From positions 3,051,501 through 3,115,500 of the forward strand of contig NZ_JAUSYN010000002.1 of assembly GCF_030816915.1 (NCBI RefSeq): a stretch of DNA of 64,000 nt, written 5' to 3'. The notes beneath the pieces were generated by a model. The model was not told where the DNA came from. It saw only the letters and a program-made list of their open reading frames with translations, and ran no database searches. This DNA comes from Streptomyces sp. B3I8. Its GTDB lineage: Bacteria; Actinomycetota; Actinomycetes; Streptomycetales; Streptomycetaceae. Each line of letters starts with the position of its first letter. Position 1 is the first letter of the stretch. Position numbers and translations under genes: made by a program. Below are positions 42,953 to 52,321 of the stretch, one piece after another.

Positions 42953-44550
42953 GGCCGTTCCCGCAGCTCGCGGCGGAGGATCTTGCCGGAGACGGCGCGC
43001 GGTACCCGGTCGACGAAGGAGACCCGGCGCACGCGTTTGTACGGGGCGACGCGCTCGGCGACGTACATCATGACCTCTGTCTCGGTGAGCCCGTCCGCGC
43101 CCGGCTGCCGGACGACATGGGCGTGCGGTATCTCGTCGCCGTGGGCGTCGAGGGCGCCGGTGACGGCGGCGTCGGCGATGCCGGGGTGGGTGAGCAGCAG
43201 GGCCTCCAGTTCGGCGGGGGCGACCTGGAAGCCCTTGTGCTTGATGAGTTCCTTGACGCGGTCGACGATGTAGAGCCAGCCGTCGGCGTCGACGTGCCCG
43301 ACGTCGCCGGTGTGCAGCCAGCCTCCCCCGATTACGGCTTCGCCCGAGCGGGAGGTGCCCCCGCCGTCGACGAGGGCGGCGGTGGCCTCGGGCCGCCCGA
43401 GGTAGCCCTTCATCACCTGGGGGCCGCGGATGAGGATCTCGCCGTTCGCTCCGGGGCCGAGGTCCTCGTCGGGGTCGTCGAGGGAGACGATCCGCATCTC
43501 GGTGCTCGGGATGAGCTTGCCGACGGTGCCGGGCGGCGGGTCGGCCGCGTCGAGGGGGACGACGTGGGTGCCCGGGGACAGTTCGGTCATGCCGTAGGCC
43601 TGGCCGATCGACGGCAGGCCGAGCCGCCGGGCACAGGCGGCGGCGGTGGCGGCGTCCAGCGGGGCGGCGGCGCTGATGACGTGCTTCAGGGACGAGAGGT
43701 CGTACCGGGCGACCGCCGGATGCCTGGCGAGCGCGAGGACGATCGGCGGGGCGACGTAGAGGCTGGTGACGCGGTACCGCTCGATCGCGGCGAGGAAGGT
43801 GCCGAGCGTGAAGCGGGGCAGGACGACGACGGTGGAGCCGCGCCGCAACGGCGCGTTCATCAGCGCGGTCAGGCCGTAGATGTGGAAGAGCGGCAGCACG
43901 GCGAGGACACGGTCGCCGGGTTCCGTCGGCGCCAGGGGTTCGAGCTGCACGAGGTTGGTGGCCATCGAGCGGTGGGTGAGCATGACGCCCTTGGGGGTGC
44001 CGGTGGTGCCGGAGGAGTACGGCAGCGCGGCGAGGTCCTCGGCGGGGTCGAGGTCGACCACGGGTTCGGGCGCGGTGGTGGCCAGCATGTCGATGATCGA
44101 GCGGTGGCCCGGCGCGCTGTCGCACACGAAGATCTCCCGTACGCCTCCGGCGCGTTCGGCGGCGGTGCGGGCGGTGTCGAGGAGCGGGGAGACGGTGACG
44201 ATCCAGCGGGCGGCGGAGTCGCGGAGCTGCTTGGCGAACTCCTCGGCGGTGGCGAGCGGATGGACGGTGGTGACGGCCGCGCCGGCGCGCGTGGCGGCGT
44301 AGAACGCGGTGGGGAAGGCGATCGTGTTGGGGCTGTGCAGGGCGAGGACGTCGCCCTTGCGGACCCCGGCGTCGGCGAGGGCGGCGGCCAGCCGCCGGTG
44401 GAACCGGTCGAGCTGCTCGTAGCTGAGGGTGGTGCCGTCCGTGCCGTCGATCAGCGCGGGGGCCGCGCCGAACTCCGCGGCCCGGCCGAGGACGGCCTCG
44501 TGGATGGGGAGTTCGAGGGCGGGGACGTCTGCGTACTGGCTGCGGAACAC
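42949..44550 (-). CDS. 4-coumarate/cinnamate:CoA ligase-type acyl-CoA synthetase
   Basis: A 533-residue ANL-superfamily ligase that activates a carboxylic acid with ATP and CoA. Motifs: ALPYSSGTTGTPKGVMLTHR (P-loop), GQAYGMTELSPGTHVV, WLHTGDVGHVDADGW and the catalytic Lys in PRAVSGKILRREL. It closely resembles the S. coelicolor cinnamate:CoA ligase (about 522 residues), but it has an extra GGGTSRSGEAVIGGG (residues 396-410) right before WLHTGDV. This insert is encoded by a repeat-like element at 43321-43365. Substrate by family: cinnamate or 4-coumarate; by context an acyclic or branched acid is equally possible. Confidence 0.9.
   Translation of the reverse strand: MFRSQYADVPALELPIHEAVLGRAAEFGAAPALIDGTDGTTLSYEQLDRFHRRLAAALADAGVRKGDVLALHSPNTIAFPTAFYAATRAGAAVTTVHPLATAEEFAKQLRDSAARWIVTVSPLLDTARTAAERAGGVREIFVCDSAPGHRSIIDMLATTAPEPVVDLDPAEDLAALPYSSGTTGTPKGVMLTHRSMATNLVQLEPLAPTEPGDRVLAVLPLFHIYGLTALMNAPLRRGSTVVVLPRFTLGTFLAAIERYRVTSLYVAPPIVLALARHPAVARYDLSSLKHVISAAAPLDAATAAACARRLGLPSIGQAYGMTELSPGTHVVPLDAADPPPGTVGKLIPSTEMRIVSLDDPDEDLGPGANGEILIRGPQVMKGYLGRPEATAALVDGGGTSRSGEAVIGGGWLHTGDVGHVDADGWLYIVDRVKELIKHKGFQVAPAELEALLLTHPGIADAAVTGALDAHGDEIPHAHVVRQPGADGLTETEVMMYVAERVAPYKRVRRVSFVDRVPRAVSGKILRRELRERP
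43321..43365. repeat. short GC-rich repeat element, copy 1 (in ligase gene)
   Basis: A 45-bp sequence beginning GCCTCCCCCG and ending CGGGAGGTGCCCCCGCC. It is highly similar to 56154-56200. The CCTCCC/GGGAGG words can pair as a hairpin. It adds residues in frame to the ligase. Confidence 0.75.
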
Positions 44551-44576
44551 GGTTCCTCCTCTTGCCGTCGCCGCCC

Positions 44577-45749
44577 TCAGTAGGACTTCGGCAGGCCCAG
44601 GGTCTGGTGGGAGACGTAGTTGAGGATCATCTCGCGGCTGACCGGCGCGATCCGCGCCACCCGGGCGGCGTTGACGAGGGAGGCGAGGCCGAACTCGCTG
44701 GTGAGACCGTTGCCGCCGAGGGTGTGCACGGCCTGGTCGACGGCCTTCACACAGGCCTCGGCGGCGGCGTACTTGGCCATGTTGGCGGCCTCCCCGGCGC
44801 CCGCGTCGTCCCCGGCGTCGTACAGGTGCGCGGCCTTCCGCGTCATCAGCCGGGCCAGTTCGAGCTCGATGTGGGCCTGGGCGAGCGGGTGCGCGATGGC
44901 CTGGTGCGCGCCGATGGGCTGCTGCCAGACGGTGCGTTCGCGGGCGTAGGCGACGGCGCGGTCGAGGGCGTAGCGGCCCATGCCGATCGCGAAGGCGGCG
45001 GTCATGATGCGCTCGGGGTTGAGCCCGGCGAACAGTTGCAGCAGGCCCGCGTCCTCGTCGCCGACGAGGGCGTCGGCGGGCAGCCGGACGTCGTCGAGGG
45101 TGAGCTCGAACTGTTTCTCCGGGGCGGTGAGTTCCATGTCGATACGGCGGCGGGTGAAGCCGTCGGCGTCACGCGGGACGATGAACAGACAGGGCTTGAG
45201 GCGGCCGGTGCGGGCGTCGTGCGTGCGGCCGACGATCAGGGTCGCGTCGGCGATGTCGACGCCGGAGACGAAGACCTTGCGGCCGGTGAGGATCCAGTCG
45301 GCGTCGGGTCCGGTGCCGTCGCGGCGGGCGGTGGTGGTGATGCGGTGGGAGTTGGAGCCGGCGTCGGGTTCGGTGATGCCGAAGGCCATGATCCGGCTGC
45401 CGTCGGCGAGACCCGGCAGCCATGTCCGCTTCTGCGCCTCGGTGCCGAAGCGGGCGATCACGGTGCCGCAGATCGCCGGGGAGACGATCAGCATCAGCAA
45501 CGGGCAGCCGGTGGTGCCGAGTTCCTCCAGCACGAGGGAGAGCTCGGCGATCCCGGCCCCTCCCCCGCCGTACGCCGCCGGCAGGTTGACGCCGAGGTAG
45601 CCGAGGCCGGCGGCCTCCTTCCAGAGCTCGGCGGGGGTGCCGCCGGAGGCGGCGGTACGGAGGAAGTACGGGCGGCCGTAACGGTTGCCGAGGGCCCTGA
45701 CGGCCGCGCGGAGGTCTTTGTGGTCGTCGGTCTCTATGACAGGGGACAT
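44577..45749 (-). CDS. acyl-CoA dehydrogenase
   Basis: A 390-residue FAD enzyme. Features: an N-terminal helical domain, a central beta domain with MAFGITEPDAGSNSHRITTT, and a C-terminal domain with LGGNGLTSEFGLASLVNAAR. In this family the catalytic base is usually Glu in the C-terminal domain (seen in MILNYVSHQTLGLPK-type ends; the exact residue is not assigned here). It introduces the alpha-beta double bond in the acyl-CoA made by the ligase. Between its start and the carboxylase stop lies the hairpin 45807-45870. Confidence 0.9.
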   Translation of the reverse strand: MSPVIETDDHKDLRAAVRALGNRYGRPYFLRTAASGGTPAELWKEAAGLGYLGVNLPAAYGGGGAGIAELSLVLEELGTTGCPLLMLIVSPAICGTVIARFGTEAQKRTWLPGLADGSRIMAFGITEPDAGSNSHRITTTARRDGTGPDADWILTGRKVFVSGVDIADATLIVGRTHDARTGRLKPCLFIVPRDADGFTRRRIDMELTAPEKQFELTLDDVRLPADALVGDEDAGLLQLFAGLNPERIMTAAFAIGMGRYALDRAVAYARERTVWQQPIGAHQAIAHPLAQAHIELELARLMTRKAAHLYDAGDDAGAGEAANMAKYAAAEACVKAVDQAVHTLGGNGLTSEFGLASLVNAARVARIAPVSREMILNYVSHQTLGLPKSY

Positions 45750-45806
45750 GTGGGGCTCCTGAGGGAGAGGGGACGGGTGTTGCCGGGAGGGGTGCGGGTG
45801 GGATGT

Positions 45807-45870
45807 GGGTGGTCGCGCGGTTCCCCGCACCCCCCTTTTTTTTGGGGCGTGGGGAACCGCGCGACCACCC
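45807..45870. terminator. long GGTCGCGCGGTTCCCC inverted repeat
   Basis: GGGTGGTCGCGCGGTTCCCC (45807-45826) and GGGGAACCGCGCGACCACCC (45851-45870) form a perfect 20-bp stem. A further CCCC/GGGG pairs around T8. The motif, as I recall it, recurs in Streptomyces intergenic regions. It lies inside the minus-strand run, between the carboxylase alpha and dehydrogenase genes, so it may reduce downstream transcription. Confidence 0.8.
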
Positions 45871-45875
45871 CCCGC

Positions 45876-47801
45876 TCACTCCTCCCGCACCACCGCCAAC
45901 AGGGCTCCCACCCCCACCTGTTGGCCCGGCACGGCATGCAGAATCTCCACCGTCCCGCTCGCCGGCGCCGCGACCCGATGTTCCATCTTCATCGCCTCCA
46001 ACCACAGCAACGCCTGCCCCGCCTCCACCCGTGCCCCCACCCGCACCCCGTCCGCCACCCGCACCACCGTCCCCGGCATCGGCGCCAGCAACGACCCGGG
46101 AGCCCGCTCGACGACGGCCTCGGGAAACCGCGACACGGGCGCGAGGCGCGTGCCGCCGACGTAGACGCAGACGTCGTCGCCACCGTCGCCGTACCGCGCG
46201 ACCGGGTACCTACGCCGCACACCCCCCACCTCCAGCACGACCTCCCGCGCCCCCACCCGTACGACCCGCACCTCGTCGTCCCCCTCGACGGTCACCCCGT
46301 CCCGCCGGTACCGGTAGCGGACCTCGCGCTCCTCCCCCGCCACCCGGTACCGCTTGACCTGGGGCTGCGACGGCACGTTGCGCCAGCCGCCCGCGCCGAA
46401 CCGCGAGCGCCCGACGCCGTCGGCGAGGGCGGCGGCCAGCGGCGCGTACGGGTCGACGGCGGGAACCGTGAGCGCGGCGGCGTGCCGGTCGTAGAACCCG
46501 GTGTCCATCCGGCCCCCGCTGAACTCCTCGTGCCGCAGCGAGCGGACGAGAAGGTCGCGGTTGGTCACCGGCCCGTGGACCTCCGCCCGTTCCAACGCCC
46601 CCGCGAGCCGGCGCACCGCCTCCGCACGGGTCTCCCCGTGGGCGACGACCTTGGCGAGCAGGGCGTCGTAGTGCACGCCGACCTCGTCCCCGTCGGCGTA
46701 CCCGGTGTCCAGGCGGACGCCCTCCGGCACGGCGAGCCGGTGCAGTGTTCCCGTGCCCGGGGCCCAGCCCCGCGCGGGGTCCTCGGCGTAGAGGCGGGCC
46801 TCCACGGCGTGCCCGCGCGGGCGGGGCGGGAACCTGTCCAGGGCGTGCCCCTCGGCGACACGGAGCTGGAGCGCGACCAGGTCGAGGCCGAACACCGCCT
46901 CGGTGACCGGGTGTTCGACCTGGAGCCGGGTGTTCATCTCCAGGAAGTGCGCGCGCCCGTCGGCGACGAGGAACTCCACGGTCCCGGCGCCCGTGTAGTC
47001 GACGGCACGGGCGGCCCGTACCGCCAGTGCGTACAGCTCGTCGGTGAGGTCGTCGGACAGGCCGGGCGCCGGGGCCTCCTCGACAACCTTCTGGTGGCGG
47101 CGTTGCAGCGAGCAGTCGCGGGTGCCGAGCGTCCAGACGGTGCCGTGGGTGTCGGCGAGGAGCTGCACCTCGACGTGCCGGCCGCCCTCCAGATAGGGCT
47201 CGACGAACACCTCGTCGTCGCCGAAGGCACTGAGCGCCTCCGCGCGGGCGGCGGTCGTCCCGGCGTCCAGCGCGGCGAGTTCGCGGACGATCCGCATGCC
47301 GCGTCCGCCGCCGCCCGCGGCGGCCTTGACCAGTACCGGCAGGTCCGCCTCGGTGATCTCGGAGATCTCGGTGAGCGGCTTGAGGCCCATGAGGTGTTTG
47401 GCGCGCGTCTTGGAGGCCATCGCCTCGATCGCCTCCGGGGACGGCCCCACCCAGGTCAGCCCCGCGTCGAGCACCGCGCGCGCGAAGCCCGCGTTCTCGG
47501 AGAGGAAGCCGTAGCCGGGGTGGACGGCGTCGGCGCCGGCGGCGAGGGCGGCCTCGACGATCAGGTCGCCGCGCAGGTACGTGTCGGCGGGTGCCGCGCC
47601 CGGCAGCCGTACGCCCGCGTCGGCGGTGCGCACGTGGAGGGCGTCCTCGTCGGCGTCGGAGAACACGGCGACGGTGCGGATGCCCAGCTCGCGGCAGGTG
47701 CGGAAGACGCGGCAGGCGATCTCACCCCGGTTGGCGACGAGCAGAGAGCCGATCGGAGCGATCGTGGCGGTGGAGGCGGTGGAGGCGGTGGAGGCGGTCA
47801 T
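45876..47801 (-). CDS. acyl-CoA carboxylase alpha subunit (biotin carboxylase + BCCP)
   Basis: A 641-residue subunit. The biotin carboxylase domain (about 15-460) has VLVKAAAGGGGRGMRI, EVQLLADTHGTVWTLGTRDC and FLEMNTRLQVEHPVTE. The C-terminal biotinyl domain carries EAMKMEH (biotinylated Lys). It carboxylates biotin for the partner beta subunit encoded just upstream. The stretch after SKTRAKHLM (GLKPLTEISEITEADLPVL) is a few residues shorter than usual and lacks the customary AGVPV motif. Start ATG 47801 is 20 bp after the beta-subunit stop. Confidence 0.9.
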   Translation of the reverse strand: MTASTASTASTATIAPIGSLLVANRGEIACRVFRTCRELGIRTVAVFSDADEDALHVRTADAGVRLPGAAPADTYLRGDLIVEAALAAGADAVHPGYGFLSENAGFARAVLDAGLTWVGPSPEAIEAMASKTRAKHLMGLKPLTEISEITEADLPVLVKAAAGGGGRGMRIVRELAALDAGTTAARAEALSAFGDDEVFVEPYLEGGRHVEVQLLADTHGTVWTLGTRDCSLQRRHQKVVEEAPAPGLSDDLTDELYALAVRAARAVDYTGAGTVEFLVADGRAHFLEMNTRLQVEHPVTEAVFGLDLVALQLRVAEGHALDRFPPRPRGHAVEARLYAEDPARGWAPGTGTLHRLAVPEGVRLDTGYADGDEVGVHYDALLAKVVAHGETRAEAVRRLAGALERAEVHGPVTNRDLLVRSLRHEEFSGGRMDTGFYDRHAAALTVPAVDPYAPLAAALADGVGRSRFGAGGWRNVPSQPQVKRYRVAGEEREVRYRYRRDGVTVEGDDEVRVVRVGAREVVLEVGGVRRRYPVARYGDGGDDVCVYVGGTRLAPVSRFPEAVVERAPGSLLAPMPGTVVRVADGVRVGARVEAGQALLWLEAMKMEHRVAAPASGTVEILHAVPGQQVGVGALLAVVREE

Positions 47802-47821
47802 CACTGGGGTCCCTTCGCCGC

Positions 47822-49420
47822 TCACATGCGGAAGACGCCGAAGCCGCCCCGCGCACCCTCGTAGGGGGCGGTACGGATCGCGGACAGGCACAGGCCGAGG
47901 ACGGTGCGGGTGTCCCGCGGGTCGATGACGCCGTCGTCGTACAGGCGTCCGGACAGGAACATCGGCAGCGACTCGGACTCGATCTGCTGTTCCACCATGG
48001 CGCGCAGCGCGGCGTCCGCCTCGTCGTCGTAGGGGCGGCCCTTGGCGGCGGCGGACTGGCGGGCGACGAGGGACAGCACCCCGGCGAGCTGCTGCGGGCC
48101 CATGACGGCGGACTTGGCGCTGGGCCAGGCGAACAGGAAGCGGGGGTCGAAGGCGCGGCCGCACATGCCGTAGTGGCCGGCACCGTAGGAGGCGCCGATG
48201 AGGACGGAGAGGTGGGGGACGCGGGAGTTGGCGACCGCGTTGATCATCATGGCGCCGTGCTTGATGATGCCGCCCTGCTCGTACTCGGCGCCGACCATGT
48301 AGCCGGTGGTGTTGTGCAGGAACACCAGCGGGATGTCACGCTGGTTGGCGAGCTGGATGAACTGCGCGGCCTTCTGCGACTCGGCGCTGAACAGCACCCC
48401 CTGCGCGTTGGCGAGGATGCCGACGGGGCAGCCGTGCAGGGCGGCCCAGCCGGTGACCAGGCTGGGCCCGTACATCGGCTTGAACTCGTCGAAGTCGGAG
48501 CCGTCGACGACGCGGGCGATGACCTCGCGCGGGTCGAAGGGGGTCCTGAGGTCCCCGGGAACGATCCCGAGCAGTTCCTCCGCGTCGTGTCCGGGTGGCG
48601 CGGCGGGGCCCGGATCGACGTACGCCTTGCGGTGGTCGAGGCGGGCGATCACCCGCCGGGCCTGGCGCAGGGCGTCCGGTTCGTCGACGGCGAAGTGGTC
48701 CGCGAGGCCCGACGTGCGGGCGTGCATGTCGGCGCCGCCGAGGGACTCGTCGTCGCTCTCCTCACCGGTGGCCATCTTCACCAGGGGCGGGCCGCCGAGG
48801 AAGACCTTCGCACGGTCCTTGACCATGATCACGTGGTCGGACATGCCGGGCACATAGGCGCCCCCGGCCGTGGAGTTGCCGAAGACGACGGCGATCGTGG
48901 GGATGCCGGCGGCGGACAGCCTGGTCAGGTCGCGGAAGAGGGCGCCGCCGGGGATGAAGATCTCCTTCTGGGAGGGCAGGTCGGCGCCGCCGGACTCGAC
49001 GAGGTTGATACAGGGCAGCCGGTTGGCGAGGGCGATCTCGTTGGCGCGCAGCGCCTTCCGCAGCGTCCACGGGTTGCTGGCGCCGCCGCGCACGGTGGGG
49101 TCGTTGGCGGTGATCACGCACTCGACGCCCTCGACGACGCCGATGCCGGTGACGAGCGAGGCGCCGACGGTGTACTCACTGCCCCACGCGGCGAGCGGGG
49201 ACAGTTCGAGGAACGGGGTGTCGGGGTCGAGGAGCAGTTCGACGCGCTCGCGGGCGAGCAGCTTGCCGCGCCCGCGGTGCCGCTCGACGTACTTCTCGCC
49301 GCCGCCGGCGAGCGCCTTGGCGTGCTCGGCGTCGAGCGCGGCGAGCTTCTCCAGCATGGCCGCGCGGTTCGCGGCGTACTCGGGGGCGGAGGTGTCGAGG
49401 GTGGAGGGCAGAACGGTCAT
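47822..49420 (-). CDS. acyl-CoA carboxylase beta subunit (carboxyltransferase)
   Basis: A 532-residue carboxyltransferase of the crotonase-like fold, as in methylcrotonyl-, geranyl- or propionyl-CoA carboxylase beta subunits. It includes GGEKYVERHRGRGKLLARER at the N terminus, NPWTLRKALRANEIALANRL, and the GVLSLVARQ region near the C terminus. NTTGYMVGAEYEQGGIIKHG is like methylcrotonyl-CoA carboxylase beta (LiuB/AtuC branch). It pairs with the alpha subunit. Its ATG overlaps the preceding AtuA-like stop (ATGA, 49417-49420). Confidence 0.9.
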   Translation of the reverse strand: MTVLPSTLDTSAPEYAANRAAMLEKLAALDAEHAKALAGGGEKYVERHRGRGKLLARERVELLLDPDTPFLELSPLAAWGSEYTVGASLVTGIGVVEGVECVITANDPTVRGGASNPWTLRKALRANEIALANRLPCINLVESGGADLPSQKEIFIPGGALFRDLTRLSAAGIPTIAVVFGNSTAGGAYVPGMSDHVIMVKDRAKVFLGGPPLVKMATGEESDDESLGGADMHARTSGLADHFAVDEPDALRQARRVIARLDHRKAYVDPGPAAPPGHDAEELLGIVPGDLRTPFDPREVIARVVDGSDFDEFKPMYGPSLVTGWAALHGCPVGILANAQGVLFSAESQKAAQFIQLANQRDIPLVFLHNTTGYMVGAEYEQGGIIKHGAMMINAVANSRVPHLSVLIGASYGAGHYGMCGRAFDPRFLFAWPSAKSAVMGPQQLAGVLSLVARQSAAAKGRPYDDEADAALRAMVEQQIESESLPMFLSGRLYDDGVIDPRDTRTVLGLCLSAIRTAPYEGARGGFGVFRM

Positions 49421-51267
49421 CGGGCGGCCTCCGGGAGGTCCTGGGTCGCTTCGGGCGCATGGGCCGTCCGGGCCGGGTCCGGGCCGGACGTTGTCAACAG
49501 CGCTTCCGGGATGTCCAGGTGGCGGGAGCGCAGCCATTCGCCGAGCGCCTTGGCCTGGGGGTCGAAGCGGACCTGCGCGGCGACGCCCTCGCCGAGGATG
49601 CCGGTGACGACGAAGTTGAGGGCGCGCAGGTTCGGCAGGACGTGCCGGGTGACGGTGAGGCCGGCGGCGCGGGTCTCGGGGAGCAGTTGCCGCAGCCGGT
49701 CGGTGGTCAGTTCGTGCGCGAGCCAGCGCCAGGCCTCCTCGGTCCGCACCCAGACGCCGATGTTGGCGTCGCCGCCCTTGTCGCCGCTGCGGGCCCCGGC
49801 GACGAGACCGAGCGGCGCCCGCCGGACCGGCCCGGGCGGCAGCGGCGCGGGGAGCGGCGGTTCGGGCACGTCACCGGGCACGCCGCTGTCGGGTACGGCG
49901 TCGGGTGCGCGGTTGTCGGCGGGCGGGGCGACGGGGACACGGCGACCGTCGTGCAGGACGGCGAGGTGCGGTACGGCGCCCTGCTCGACGTACGCGGCCT
50001 CGAAGACGCCGTAGGGCGCGCCCTTCCCCGGTGGGGCGAGGACGTGGAAGCCGGGGTAGCTGGCCAGGGCGAGTTCGACGGCGGCGCCGCTGAACGCGCG
50101 GCCGACCGCCTCGGCGTCCGGGTCGCGGACGACGAGCCGCAGCAGCGCGCTCGCGGTCTCCTCGGTGTCGGCGTCGGGCCGGTCGGTGCGGACGAGGTCC
50201 CACCGCACCTCCCGGGGCCGGGCCCCGGCGGCGGCGAAGGCGTCCTCCGTCTGCTCCCTGACCAGGCCGGCCTTGGCCGCCACGTCGAGCCCGGTGAGGA
50301 CGAACACGACCTCGTTGCGGAAGCCGCCGAGCCGATTGAGGCCGACCTTGAGGGTGGGCGGCGGCGCCTCCCCGCGCACGCCTTCGATCCGGACCCGGTC
50401 GGGCCCCTCCTGGGTGAGGCGCACGGTGTCGAGGCGGGCGGTGACGTCGGGGCCGGGGTACCGGGCACCCGCCGTCTCGTAGAGGAGCTGCGCGGTGACG
50501 GTGCCGACGTCGACGACGCCGCCGGTGCCGTCGTGCTTGGTGAGCACGGCGCTGCCGTCGGCGTGCAGTTCGGCGAGCGGGAAGCCGGGGCGGCGCAGCC
50601 GGGCGCGCGGGTGCGCGGTGAAGAAGGCGTAGTTGCCGCCGGTGGCCTGGGTGCCGCACTCCAGGACGTGCCCGGCGACGACCGCACCCGCGAGGGCGTC
50701 GTACGCGTCCGGCGCCCAGCCGAAGCGGGCGACGGCGGGCCCGGTGACGAGGGCGGCGTCGGTGACCCGCCCGGTGACGACGACGTCGGCGCCCTCGCGC
50801 AGACAGGCGGCGATGCCGGCGCCGCCCAGGTAGGCGTGGGCGGCCAGTGTTCCGGGGTGCGCTGCGGTGAGGTCGTCGCCCTCGACGTGGGCGACGCGGA
50901 CGGGGATGCCGAGCCGTCCGGCCAGCGCGCGGACGGCGTCGGCGAGCCCGGCGGGGTTCAGCCCCCCGGCATTGCTGACGATCTTCACGCCCCGTTCGTG
51001 CGCGAGGCCGAGGCACTCCTCCAGTTGGCGCAGGAAGGTGCGGGCGTACCCGGCGGCAGGGTCCTTCAGCCGGTCGCGGCCGAGGATGAGCATGGTCAGT
51101 TCGGCCAGGTAGTCGCCGGTGAGGACGTCGAGGGGACCGCCGGTGAGCATCTCGCGCAGGGCGCCGAAGCGGTCGCCGTAGAAGCCGGAGGCGTTGCCTA
51201 TGCGGAGGGGGGCGGGCACGGCCGGGGCGTCGGCGGGCGGGGAGGCAGTCGTCGGGGCGTCGGTCAC
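49417..51267 (-). CDS. AtuA-family (DUF1446) protein
   Basis: A 616-residue protein of the DUF1446/AtuA family, found next to carboxylases in acyclic terpene degradation; biochemical function unknown. Distinctive parts: [37 protein letters not shown], and near the C terminus [20 protein letters not shown] and [15 protein letters not shown]. The GTG start (51267) overlaps the previous stop (GTGA). Its presence is the strongest hint that the run resembles the Atu pathway. Confidence 0.85.
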   Translation of the reverse strand: MTDAPTTASPPADAPAVPAPLRIGNASGFYGDRFGALREMLTGGPLDVLTGDYLAELTMLILGRDRLKDPAAGYARTFLRQLEECLGLAHERGVKIVSNAGGLNPAGLADAVRALAGRLGIPVRVAHVEGDDLTAAHPGTLAAHAYLGGAGIAACLREGADVVVTGRVTDAALVTGPAVARFGWAPDAYDALAGAVVAGHVLECGTQATGGNYAFFTAHPRARLRRPGFPLAELHADGSAVLTKHDGTGGVVDVGTVTAQLLYETAGARYPGPDVTARLDTVRLTQEGPDRVRIEGVRGEAPPPTLKVGLNRLGGFRNEVVFVLTGLDVAAKAGLVREQTEDAFAAAGARPREVRWDLVRTDRPDADTEETASALLRLVVRDPDAEAVGRAFSGAAVELALASYPGFHVLAPPGKGAPYGVFEAAYVEQGAVPHLAVLHDGRRVPVAPPADNRAPDAVPDSGVPGDVPEPPLPAPLPPGPVRRAPLGLVAGARSGDKGGDANIGVWVRTEEAWRWLAHELTTDRLRQLLPETRAAGLTVTRHVLPNLRALNFVVTGILGEGVAAQVRFDPQAKALGEWLRSRHLDIPEALLTTSGPDPARTAHAPEATQDLPEAAR

Positions 51268-52079
51268 GGGCGCGCTCCCCCGGGGTCCCCCGCGCTCCCC
51301 GGCGTACGCCCCGCGCCCGGTGGCCCCGCGAATGCCTGGGCGATGTCCAGCCACCGGTCGGCGTCGGGTCCGTGCGCCCGTACGGCGAGGTCTGCGCGGT
51401 GGGCGCGCCGGGTGACCAGCAGGCAGAAGTCCAGCGCCGGCCCGGTGACCCGCTGGGCGGCGTCCTCGGGGCCGTACGCCCACACCGTCCCACCGTCCGG
51501 TGCGACGACCTCGACCCGGAACTCCTCGGTCGGCGGCGCGAGTTGGTGCGTCAGGAAGGCGAAGTCGCGGGCCCGCACGCCGATCCGCACGATGTGCCGC
51601 AGCCGGGGGGTGGGGGTGCGGGCGACGCCCAGCGCGTCGGCCACGTCCTGTCCGTGGGCCCAGGTCTCCATCAGCCGTCCGGTCGCCATGGAGGCGGCCG
51701 ACATCGGAGGCCCGTACCAGGGGAAGCGTGCGCCGGGGGGTGCGGCGCCCATCGCCTTGCGCAGGGCCGCGCGCCCCTCGCGCCACTCGGCGAGCAGCGC
51801 GTCCGGCGGGCGTGCGGCGCCCTCCTCCGCGCCCCGGTCCACGAAGGAGTCGGGCGCGGCGACCGCCTGTTCGACGAGGGCGCCGAAGCCGTCCGGGTCG
51901 GTGACCGCGGCGAGCGCGGAGCGGTCGGTCCAGGCGAGGTGCGCGATCTGGTGGGCGATGCTCCAGCCGGGCGCGGGGGTGGGCCCGTGCCACCGCTCCT
52001 CCGGGAGGTCCGCGACGAGCCGGTCCAGCTCCTCGCTCTCGTCGCGGAGGTCGTCCAGCACGGGCGTCGGATCGGACAC
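51264..52079 (-). CDS. TIGR03084/MDMPI-family metal-binding protein
   Basis: A 271-residue DinB-fold protein (TIGR03084, mycothiol-dependent maleylpyruvate isomerase superfamily). Conserved His residues occur in [20 protein letters not shown] and in [20 protein letters not shown]. It is probably the first gene of the run: the GTG at 52079 has GGGGAG upstream, and no gene is close upstream on this strand. Chemistry unknown; a mycothiol-linked step is possible. Confidence 0.82.
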   Translation of the reverse strand: MSDPTPVLDDLRDESEELDRLVADLPEERWHGPTPAPGWSIAHQIAHLAWTDRSALAAVTDPDGFGALVEQAVAAPDSFVDRGAEEGAARPPDALLAEWREGRAALRKAMGAAPPGARFPWYGPPMSAASMATGRLMETWAHGQDVADALGVARTPTPRLRHIVRIGVRARDFAFLTHQLAPPTEEFRVEVVAPDGGTVWAYGPEDAAQRVTGPALDFCLLVTRRAHRADLAVRAHGPDADRWLDIAQAFAGPPGAGRTPGSAGDPGGARP

Positions 52080-52276
52080 GGGACGCTCCCCTTCCGGCAC
52101 GGACACGGCACGGTGGTGCGGCGGTGCGCCGCCGGCCGGCGGGGCTCGGCGGTGTGCGAGGGAGCATGGCAGCGGCGCGGAAAACAAGCAAGCGTGCTTG
52201 CATACTTTCCGGCCGGGGGGCCGGGGGGTTGAATGCGGGGCCGGGGGCCGGGGGCCGGGGGCGCGGACGGCCCGGA

Positions 52277-52321
52277 CGGCTCAGGCGGCTCAGGCGGCTC
52301 AGGCGGCTCAGGCGGCTCAGG
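52277..52321. repeat. five 9-bp CGGCTCAGG repeats at EamA stop
   Basis: Five exact tandem copies of CGGCTCAGG. The TGA stop of the EamA gene (52317-52319 on the plus strand as TCA) lies in the last copy, and every copy carries the same TCA. Confidence 0.92.

Noticed and set aside
44562..47864. 1100-codon plus-strand frame over the carboxylase genes
   Set aside because: Antisense shadow of acyl-CoA dehydrogenase and biotin carboxylase.
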